Shown here: positions 52,190 to 61,665 of the stretch, piece after piece
Position numbering within the stretch: the first letter of the stretch is position 1
How the letters are laid out: the number at the start of each line of letters is the position of its first letter
Assembly (NCBI GenBank): GCA_030068145.1
Contig: JAPJBO010000012.1
Coordinates: 186,001 to 250,000, forward strand
Source: Diplonema papillatum
Taxonomy: Eukaryota; Euglenozoa; Diplonemea; Diplonemida; Diplonemidae
Direction: 5' to 3'
Length of the DNA: 64,000 nt
The notes under the pieces: generated by a model
Seen by the model: the letters and a program-made list of their open reading frames with translations, nothing else
The model's database searches: none
What the model was told of the DNA's origin: nothing
Program-made: the position numbers and the translations under genes

Positions 52190-53520
52190 GAATAGTTAGT
52201 GCAGATACAGTCGGGGGTGGGTGCGGCTGCAATTTTTTTCAGCATCGGTACCGCGTTCGAGAGCGTTCTTTCCGATGAACAGCACACGCGCAGAAGAGTC
52301 TCCTCGAATGAACGTACCCACAGGTTCGTGTATCCTCGACGGATACGCGAGTGAAGCCCTTTGGCCAGGCCATCGAGACTGACGACCCTTCTCTGCGGGC
52401 ATCCAGTTGCTTCTTTCTGCCCAGGCATTCCGAGCCCCCAAGGATCAACGGAAAACTGTGAGTTTGCCCCGGTGAACGAAACTACCTGTCGGAACTTTCG
52501 AGGAGCCCCTTTGCAGCGAAAGAGCAGAGCTGTCGATCTAGAGAACCTTAACGAAGACCACCTCTGCATTGGAGGTGATCTGCCCTAGTATTCAAGACTT
52601 GACACATGCTTCCGGGCTCTTGTCACAGTCGCCGTAAAGATGCTTACACGTTTCAGGTACTTGCGCCTGGCTATCTTCTCTTATCATTTTAGGTTCACAA
52701 GAGCGGCCTTCAGTTCCCTCTGGGGATGCAAGAACGTGTTTGGAATGGCCGTGTGTTGCCACACCGTTCCTGTCTGCGTCTTGCTTCGGTCTTGATCAGG
52801 ACAGGACAGCGATGTTCCTCCGGTTTGTCGCCACAGCTACGAACCGCCCATGCTACGGTCGGCGCGTCGCGGCCGTACAGCGTGCACCGCACGACCAACC
52901 CGTCAGAGAGCTTATGCCTCTCTCTGCTGGCGGCTCGAAAAGTGCAGGGGCATCACAGGCAGCATCCGTGCATGCACGCGAGTATCCAGGGAGAACACGT
53001 TCGTTTGAGTGGCAGTCGAAAAAAGCTCCTTCGTCATTGCGGGCAACGCAAACCATTTTCGCCAAGACACGTTTCGGCCATCTTCTCTCGCTAAGCTTGC
53101 ACCAGGGAGTCGCGAGGCTCCTCAGCCGCTCCTGGGTGCCCGGCAGGGGGCAGAACACGGCGGTGGCGACGATGTCGGCTATGAGGCCACGGCAGTGCCT
53201 AGCTACGACAGTGGGGCTTTTTTCAATCTCAACGAACTCGATTAACCGCGGCCGGGCAAGGGGCCACGGTGATCGTATCACTTCTTTCGGTTTTTTTGCT
53301 GCTGCCGGGATACAAGGACGGCGTCGCCCGGGATCAGAGTCGGCTTTGCAGCTGCGTCAGCACGATGGTCTCCTTCTTCTTGCCATCAGAGAAAACCCGT
53401 CTCTCGGGGAAAGGGCCCCCGCCAGCAATCAGCTGAAAGGGGAGGAGAAAGGGTTCGCTTGTGGTAGACTTTTTGCAGAAAGCACGTTTACACCCGTCGT
53501 TTGCTTTCTCTTTGGCCACC
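52190..53520 (-). other. coding-like stretches, possibly upstream exons of the EEP-domain gene
   Basis: Three minus-strand stretches have GC-rich third positions. The first, 53451-53353, follows an excellent acceptor (ctcctcccctttcag) and reads LIAGGGPFPERRVFSDGKKK. The second is about 53260-53080 (LIEFVEIEKSPTVVARHCRG, TQERLRSLATPW). The third is about 52570-52200 (FVEETLL-like; YTNLWVRSFEETLLRV). No consistent splice chain could be drawn and no family was recognised. They may be exons of the 47899-51300 gene or of a separate gene. Confidence 0.3.
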
Positions 53521-55184
53521 CGAGACCTCGAGTCTCAAGCTAACTTTCACCCTGGAAAGACATTGTTACCCTACCTATCTAGCAAAGGACGGGTAAGGGA
53601 ACGAGAGCTGAGTTGAAAATCGTGAACGCAAGAACGTACTATGAACGTTTTGGCCAGACCGATCATCATGGCATGAAAACCTTGTGATACGTTGATCAAA
53701 AGGATTAACCATGCTACGGGGTGCCGCGGGGTTAATTTGTAATTGGCAGGGAGTACACGGAACCTCGACCGCAGACTAACACCTTATGGGGGCTGCCAAC
53801 GTGCTGCGACAACGGTTGAAGTACCAAAGAGGTAACAATCCTGCATGCGTGAAGGGGATTGGGTAATGTACATTTAGGCGTCAGTAAGTGATGGGGAGGA
53901 GAAGGGTGCGGTCAAGAAAACAAAAGGAAGCGCTTGTTTTTTGCACTTGGTTTTTTTAGACTGTTTTCTTGTCGAAAAACGAGCGCCTGCCGAAGCATGG
54001 CGAGAAAGCTAGATGTGGCGAAAGGGGGGGGAATTGTCAAAACGTGCTTGGAATGGCTACCTTCACGACCGCACTGGCCCTATGTGAACCGTGTTTCGGT
54101 CCTTTAAGCCACGGACACATACAAGGCGGACTATCATCCGCGCGAAACGGACGCAGACAGGACAGCTGCGTGAGTCTGGCTTGTCAGGCGGCTGTTGTCA
54201 GTCGTTGCTCGTCACAGCCAGGACCCACCCATGCTATGAATATGGACATCGGATATCTGCTCAACATTTTGGAAAGTGACAAATACATTCTCAGATCTCA
54301 GCGCATCGACAGGCTAAGATAGCAAGAAATATCTCGAGGGACTGCCTTGTGCTTACTTCGACGGAGGCTAGAGGGGAGAATAGTTGAGTGCAGCTCTTGA
54401 CAAAGATAGACGGGAAAAAGAAGGTGTTTTTATTCTTCGCTTTTTCTCACGAACGGGGGGGGTCGGTCCTGCTTTTGGCTTTGTAGGTTCTCCCGACTCC
54501 CCAATTCGTGGTTAGCACAAACTCAAGAGGTCTAGTCAACTATTCCATGCAGTATTGGCATACTTTCAAGAAGACAATACTACCACAGGTCTTTTTTCGT
54601 TGAACGCCTACGCCCGCCACTAAACCCAGATTCACCTGTGTTTTGTGGACTACAGCACAGTTACTTCCTTTGAGATTGGACTCCTGTTGCGAGTAGTGAT
54701 GAGAGTCATCGGCTTGCTGATGAGAACCACGCTTGTTCTAAGAATTCGCAACTGCGTGCCAGTCTGCTCAAGTATTTCCTACAGAGCAGAGGGTGCCTAT
54801 ACAACACCAGATATGTCTACTTTCATGTGCCTGCTCAGCATCTGACGTCCGATATTTTGCGGGCTTTCGAAGGCACTGCTGCACGCGGCGCCTTCACGAA
54901 TACGACTAGTTGATCGAAACAGGACAAGCTCTCCCGAAATTGTCCACCATCGTCCCCCGCTAGAGGACTACGAGAAGTGGAAGGAGGTGCCGGGGGGGGC
55001 TGCGAACTGAGACCGAACTAGCAGGATGCGTCGTTTAATTTTTTTCGGATGAACAAGGGGACAACTCGCTCTCTGGTGCGATTATCGCTGCTCAAGACAG
55101 AACCTTTTTGCTTGGCTGTTCTACCTCGATTTTGCACCGTGAGGACAAAGTCGCTGTCTCTCCAATAACGGTTGAGGCGACGTG

Positions 55185-55360
55185 GGGCTCATCTTACACG
55201 GGTGAAGTCCTCAAAAGCTGAAGTAAAAGAGGGTGTGCCCGAGTCACGCCCGAAGAGCGGGGTGCCGCTTGTAAATCCACACCCGAAAAGCGGGTGTGAC
55301 ACCCGCTTTTGTACCTCCAGCTTTAACTCCAGCTTCTGAGGCTGGACCCCACGACGTGCA
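55185..55360. mobile_element. foldback MITE-like element, copy 3
   Basis: Right arm cttctgaggctggacccc; the left arm is degraded. The centre has acacccgaaaagcgggtgtg, itself a hairpin. Flanked by gacgtgggg / ccccacgac. Confidence 0.6.
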
Positions 55361-55817
55361 GTCGCGTCTGATTCTGTCAATTCATCGTGGGAATGCTAAG
55401 CGCGTAACGAACCACTCACTAGATAGGTGTTGGGCACCGGATTCCAAAGGAATCGGCAAAAGTTCTCTCACCATTCAGCGGCTATCCCGGGGGGTTACCC
55501 CATGGTAAGCGCAACTCGTTTAGGGTTCTTCCTTTCGCGTTCAATTCATTGTCAGTCAAGATCGTCAACGAGTGAAGCGCACAAAGCATTCCCATTGTTT
55601 CCCGATTGTTATTGGAACGAAGGGGCGGGCAAAGCGGTAGTTCTTGCTCTTTTGTGCCGTTGCGTCACGCACACTCATTAGTGCACACACTTTCCCAGTT
55701 ATGGCTCGGAACCTCTTTTTCACTCTGAAAAGCGACCCCCCCGCCCCTCCCTCCTTTTTTTAGACGGTTTCTTGTAAGCGGTCCGTTTTTTGAAGTCTCC
55801 GTTTGACGTGTGAGGCG

Positions 55818-56110
55818 GGGGGCAAATGTTTCTTGGGTTTGAAGAGCGCGTGGTGCTTGCACCACTGAGGCCAGCTCATTTAACCGCGGATTTAGTGAGA
55901 TTGTTCAGGAAACGGTCGTGAGCGAAACCCGACCAGGTAACGACCATTTCACTGTCTTCTTTGTTTTGTGATGCGAACATCACGAGGTGCTGTCCGAAGA
56001 CACCGCCCACGTGAGCACTGTTAAGCATTGAGTTCTTTTAAGTACATGATTGTTCAGCAGCGGTTGCCAGATACTCCCGTAGCACCTATGCAGGGGTAAA
56101 AAGGAAGCCC
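55818..56110 (+). repeat. dispersed repeat, copy 1 (copy 2 at 62412-62740)
   Basis: About 290 bp, strongly similar to 62412-62740, starting ggcaaatgtttcttgggttt. The second copy lies at the 5' border of the last exon of the membrane-protein gene. A weaker relative is at 42650-42790. Confidence 0.85.
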
Positions 56111-57614
56111 GGGTTGGGGAGGGTGGTGGGGGGTAGGGGGGTTTTCCTTTGCTGAGCCGGTCCGTCCCTATCTCTTGAAACTGCATCGAAGTGCCTGCCG
56201 CTGTTTATCACAGTCAATCACGGTCCACCACGGTCTATCAGGTCCATCTCTAGTCCCTAGAGCTGCATCGAATTGCCCGGTGCTGTATTCTTCGGTCTAT
56301 CACGGTCTATCAAGAGGGGATGGACCGGCTCATTTGCGCTGTTAGAGCAGGGCCTGGGCAGTGTGTTTTCATTCCTTTTCATGCTTTGAGTCGCCTTTAC
56401 TTTACTGTTTACTGCCACATCTGGTTGCGCATCCGTGTACCGTCGTATTATGTGACCGACACCAAGTGACTGCGTTGTGCAAGTGGTCCTGGGCCCCCCA
56501 GTTTTTTACTTACCTCTCCCCGTAGAATTGAGACAGCATTGATGGAGGTTTAATGTCAGCTAATTTCGTGCAAGCGTCGGCAGAAGCGAAACCTACCAAA
56601 CGAAATCTTTCGATTTTGTTTTCGAGTTTCGTGACTGTCGCTTCCCCGGAACGGACGAGAGGGGCGTTCTCGCCTGCGGAACTAGCTTTGACCCTCGTAC
56701 GGACTACCTTCCAATAGACGTGCTTGACACTCTCTAACTTCCCACATTTTCTTCACTTACACTTGCTTCGGCGCCGACTGCTTTGGAAGAGGGACTGTGC
56801 TCTGCTTCGTGCAAGTGCCATGCAGGCAGGCGAGCACTGTTCACGGGCTAGTGTAACTTTATGACGTCGTCCGTCGGGAGAGTCAACGATGATGAGGATG
56901 AAGTCAAACTGGTCATTTCCAAGTTCTATTCCCGCTCGCTTTCGCGGTGCGGACTTTCCGGGCCGTTTTGGCTGTTTCCGGGTCGACGATGGGAAAGAAG
57001 TCAGACAGCAGAAAACGCTTGTATTTGAGACACTTTTGGGGCTGAGGGCGGGGTGTCTCGATTACCAGCGGACATGTACCAATGGGAGCACCACTGGATT
57101 GACACACTGCAAGAAATGGGGTGTCCGGGCTCGCTTTGGTAGGTACAGGTGCCACGTCACAGTGCCACAATAGAAGTGCATTAGGCTAATCTTGCGCTTG
57201 AAATTGGGATACTTGTGGGAAAATTACGAAAATAGGTGTCTCTTACACGGGGGGGGTGGTGGGGGGGGTAGGTATTAGCGGATGGTTCTGGTTCAATCAT
57301 CTCTTTATCTTTCTTTTTTCTTTCGTCGTCGAATTCTCGGTCGACATCACTTTTAGCAGGAGCGACGTAGCCGTTGAGTTCGTTCTGGCGGTTAGGTCGT
57401 CAGCCTGCCTTGATGGGCCAAAGAGAACAGGGCTGGGCCAGCCGGCATCGGCTCGTCTTAGTGCAGGAAAGGTGCCTTTTGGACAGCCGGAAGAGCAATG
57501 GTACCTCCCCTCCGCCAATAATTGTCCGAGGGATTCGGCTCAACCCCTCGTGGCCTCGAACCCCAAGGGGGTGAGAACAGTAACAGGAACAAGAACCAAC
57601 GCTTGCAATAAATA

Positions 57615-57725
57615 GCAGCGGCACGTGGATGAACCAGGTCAATTAAGTCAAATCAAAAACAGCACACGACTTCGGTGCAAGCCCGCGAGAGCTTCTTCTG
57701 CTGTCAGCTTTGAACGGGTGAAGTG
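57615..57725 (+). rRNA. short 18S rRNA fragment (matches 37797-37880)
   Basis: Shares aacaggtcaat, gcacacgactt and cggtgcaagcccgc with the upstream part of the 37797-38060 fragment, but is more diverged and stops where the conserved gacggtag block should follow. It therefore shows a different breakpoint. Confidence 0.55.
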
Positions 57726-59218
57726 TCATCCTGCCATACAGATGAGTGAGAAGCACGTGTACGAGCACAAGTAAATGTACTCCTCACCATCCGATGAAAC
57801 TGTCATTTGGCCAGTATGACCGTATTCCGCATCCGCAAGTAGATTCCTCAACAGAAAAGCCCCGAAAGATCCCTCCAGTAGGATCAACGGGCGGCATAAC
57901 TCAACCCCAGCAAGAGGCGACCTCACGTGAGGTGGAGTCGACGTGGAGTCTTCGTGAGTGCCGCAATTGCGCCTTCAGTTGCGTGCGACTCAGTTATTTT
58001 GGCGCGCTTTCGCCGCGAGTGCGCGATGGTTGCTATGTGTTGCTCGCAGCCGGTGGCAAAGTTTGCCATCAGGGATCCTCGCATCCTCGCATCCTCGTTA
58101 CCGCCGAGCGGCATGCCGAGAAGCAGGCTGTCGCAAAGAGCGAAGTCCTTCGTGACTCTCAGGTTGCAAGGCGGCCCACATACCCCTGGGTAAAACCCCT
58201 CGCAGCCAAGACCTGTGGGCTCTCCTGAGCGCATGCAAGTAAATGCAGTCGCCTGCCACAAGGGCAATAACAAGGGGCCACCGACGTCTCAGAACCGGCT
58301 CAGACTACACCTTGCTCGTCGTCCCGGTTCGAAGAACACGACGAGTGCGACGACGAACGTTGAAAAACAGCGGGTTTCTCCTGTTTGTTTTCAGATTACC
58401 GTACGACACAATGAACACAGTGCTCAAAATACTCGAGGGACTTGCCTTGTGCTTATTCCGACGGGAGGCTAGAGGAGGAGAAGCAATACAACTACAAAGT
58501 GGGTCTTTTAGTTGAACGCTCACGCCGGAGAAGACTTAGTTTAATCGTTAGGCAGAACACTGCCTCTCATGCATGTTTGATGCTAGCATCAAGTCTTCGT
58601 CGAAGAAAGTGTAAAATAAAATAGGGGAAAGGGAAAAGGGTCGCAGGGAGTGTAAGACTCCGCAGGTAGGGTATGAAACCTTGAGGGACCAGTCCTCTTT
58701 ATTCTTTTCACCGCGGTGTTGTGTGCACCTCGTTCTTCGTCTCAGGTTTCCTCTTGAACGCATACCAATCCAAAGTTAGAGCTCTTCAGTGGGTCCTTTG
58801 GACGGAGAAGGGTTTCGCAAGCTCTTGTCATCGCAGCTGTTATGCTTATGCACGAGCATCCTACTGTACTAGGATCTTTCGTGATGTCGGCAGCGTCCTA
58901 ACGATCATAATGCTCACTCAGTAACTACCTTCCCCCGGCACACAATCAAGAAATATGGCGCTTGCGCCTACTGACGCTCTCGACTCTGAGGCTGAGTGGG
59001 GCAAAGTGTCCCCGTTGCTGAGTCCTAGTTTGTTCAAATTCAATCAAACCCGTACACCGCGAGAGCAGGAGAAAGTAGAAAAGGACACTAGAGTTTTCGT
59101 TGCCCGCACTACCCTGAGCCCAGATCCTGGACAGTTTCAGGTGGCAAATTTGCAAATGCTTCATGATCAGAAGGTCCTACTTGGGCGACTCAGCTTCCTC
59201 ACACACTGTGTGATGTGG

Positions 59219-59430
59219 CTAAAAAAGACAGGCGCTTCGTTTTGTTTGTGCGTGCCGGCTCTTTTTAGCCTGCACAATACATTGAAGAGCAACCCACAAG
59301 AATGTTAGTACTAAAAAGACAGGCGCTTCGTTTGTTTGTGCGTGCCGGTTGACCGTTTTCCCACTTGTATGTACCCTGTGTCATTTTCAGACAAGAAGTT
59401 CCGATCCCCACCAAAACACGCTGCCGCCGT
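59219..59430 (+). repeat. two damaged tandem copies of the spliced-leader-like repeat
   Basis: The first copy (59240-59315) has an internal deletion removing the donor helix. The second (59333-59430) has a mutated donor (ttttcagacaag). The spacer gacaggcgcttcgtt also precedes copy 24627, showing that units were once tandem. Confidence 0.6.
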
Positions 59431-59431
59431 C

Positions 59432-59505
59432 TTTTTTAGAGTTGTAGTCCGCCCGAGACCCCGGGGTTATAGAGTCTCCCGGTGACTTTCGTCGAACGGG
59501 TTTTT
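59432..59505 (+). repeat. R80 repeat copy
   Basis: agagttgtagtccgcccgag followed by agtctcccggtgac; diverged member, not beside a recognised exon. Confidence 0.65.
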
Positions 59506-59590
59506 TTAAAGCTGTCAGGCTCGTGACAATTTGTGACCGACAAAGACCTCACCAAGTTTTTAGTCCGCACTATATGGTACGATGCCAAAA

Positions 59591-61256
59591 AACCCCCCCC
59601 CCCCCTTTGCACTAATAAAACTTTTTTTGATGTCACCCCATACTGGCTCCGAACCCCCACCTGTGTGGCCCAAAACGGTTCCCAAACGGTTTTTGGCGGG
59701 CTGAGTCGAGGTAAAGGGGTCTCTGAAGGCCCACGAATAGGCCCAGGTAGGCCCCTGGAGCGCGAGGGGGAGAGTCCCCAAAATGGGGTCATTTTCGGGC
59801 CTCGCCACTACTCAAGCTAGTCAAACACTTTCTGGCCTCCAGCGGGAAACCCAGACTTCAAAACGACAAGATCGGCTGTGTTCCGCCGTAGATAGCCACC
59901 AGCGGGTCCTCTTGAAGCCGAAGAATGCTCTCGGGGGTCACAGTTAGCCCCATGTGCGCAGCGCCAGCAGTGGGCAGGCACACGCTTAGAATGTGCGGTG
60001 TGCAAGTGCGCCCTGCCTAGAATCCGGCTTCACCCGCTTTTGAGAACACAGTGCTTACCAGGAAAACGCAGAATATAAGGTGGAAAAATGCAAAAGAACC
60101 AAGAGGTGGAGATGGCGACTTCACTTTTTCTGACGCTTGCTTGGAGGGGCTGCATCTGAACTCCGTTCACTGGACTTGGATGTCTTTGGACGCGGTTTGG
60201 CCTGGGCTTTTGCTGATGGCTTCTCCTTGGGTGGATGTTTTCCCCGGGCCCTGTTTTTTATTTCCTGGTCTGCCATCTTGGCAAACATCTCTTTCTTCTT
60301 TGTCCTCTTTTTCTGCATCTTCTCGGCCACGGTCTCCTGTTCATCACTGGAAGCACTTGAGCCAATGTCGTCTGAACACCTTGAGCAGTCAGTATCTGAC
60401 TCGCCCAGTGGCAGTTTGTCCGAAACCTTGGCAACAAACTTGAACTTTATGACGTGGACTCGCTTTTTGAGCAGAAAGCCATTGTCGCCAGAGTGCTCGT
60501 GTACCGATAAGGCACCTGTCAGGGGGTCTCGCTCGAAAGAAGAAATCATCATGAGGTTCGGTATGTCGAGCACCGATCAGGTCGTCACCAGAGACCTTTT
60601 CACAAAAGGTCCTGCTGGCTACGAGTCGTCTCTGCATGGACTGACCACGTCTTGTTTCCTCATGAAACGGCGATAACTTCTGCATTGCTCGCACCGATGA
60701 CTCCACGAACTCCAGACCCGTGATCTTTGGCATTTTCCCCTCTCTTAGTTTCCGTTTTCCTGGGTCAACCTGTATTCTTAATTAGTACTGCTGGTAAAGG
60801 CAGGGTGCACCTGCTGCACCCACTCTATTTACAATGTGTGCCTGCCCACTGCAGGCGCTGCAGGCGGGGTGGCCAAGTAGGGCTATCTGTGACCCCTGAG
60901 AACACTCTTCGGCTTCAAGAGGACCCGCTGGTGGCTATCTACAGCGGAACACAGCCGATCTTGTCGTTGTGTAGTCTGGGTTTCCCGCTGGAGGCCAGAA
61001 GGTGTTTGACTAGCTTGAGTAGTGGCGAGGCTTTGAAAATGACCCCATTTTGGGGGCACACCCCCTCGCACTGAGAGCCCGCTCCGGGGCCCACCTGGGC
61101 CCACCTGGGCCCATTCGTGGGCCTTCAGAGACCCCTTTACCTCGACTCAGCCCGTCAAAAACCGTTTGGGACCCGTTTTGGGCCACACAGATGGGGGTTC
61201 GGGGCCAGTATGGAGTGACGTCAAAAAATATTTTATTAGTGCAAAGGGGGGGGGGG
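59591..61256. mobile_element. DNA-transposon-like element with ~430-bp terminal inverted repeats
   Basis: Left arm 59591-60020 is the reverse complement (with indels) of right arm 60800-61256. Examples: tttgcactaataaaa and ttttattagtgcaaa at the outer ends, each beside a C or G run; caagaggacccgctggtggc and its complement inside. The unique centre (60021-60799) encodes a small basic protein on the minus strand. No transposase motif is visible, so it is either non-autonomous or of an unrecognised type. Confidence 0.75.
60121..60733 (-). pseudogene. frameshifted basic protein inside the inverted-repeat element
   Basis: Frame 1 runs from ATG 60731-60733 (MPKITGLEFVESSVRAMQKL) and becomes non-coding near 60560. 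A second frame takes over (LDIPNLMMISSFERDP) and ends at 60121 with a Lys/Arg/Ser-rich tail (PPSKRQKK, nuclear-localisation-like) after an acidic Ser-rich patch. Together about 205 residues with one frameshift near 60565-60585, or a programmed shift. No known transposase signature. Being confined between the inverted repeats, it is probably element-encoded. Confidence 0.55.
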
Positions 61257-61600
61257 CAGCGCTCTTGTTAAGGATCAGCCACTTTGGCCGGATGGCCGGA
61301 TAAACCAGACCCCCCCCCCCCCCTCTACAGTGCAGTTGCCTTGGAGGCTGGGTGGTCAAATTCTCTCAGGTGAAATGGTCAAAATTCCCTGCCAAAAGTG
61401 GGCCCACAAAAATTTTCCAAAGTGTGGTATTTGGGGTATTTGGGGCAAAAAAAAATTTTTTTTTTCTGACCGCCCACCGTGGTGACCACCTTAGAGTGTG
61501 ACAGGTAGCGTCTCCCCCCTCCACAGTGAAAATAGCCTGAGGGGGGGGGGGGGGGTCAGCCGGCTGATGGATGGATGGATGGTTCTTAACAAGATGCCTG
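61257..61600 (-). mobile_element. MITE with TIR CTTGTTAAG, copy 3
   Basis: Core 61264-61593. It abuts the right end of the inverted-repeat transposon (59591-61256) and ends about 70 bp before the 3' end of the membrane-protein gene. Confidence 0.8.
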
Positions 61601-61665
61601 GGGGGGGGGGGGGTTTTGGCATCGTCTCATATACATTGAAGGGCAACCCGCAAGATTGTTAGTAC

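Larger units (their letters stand above)
53541..59590. other. repeat-rich intergenic region without a supported gene
   Basis: Contains the 54105-54205 repeat, a family copy 54330-54800, foldback MITE copy 3, the 55818-56110 repeat, an 18S shard (57615-57725), a family copy 58420-58530, damaged spliced-leader-like copies and an R80 copy (59432-59505). The pair 58550-58620 / 62878-62945 (gcatgtttgatgctagc) also falls here. I see no gene. Confidence 0.55.
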
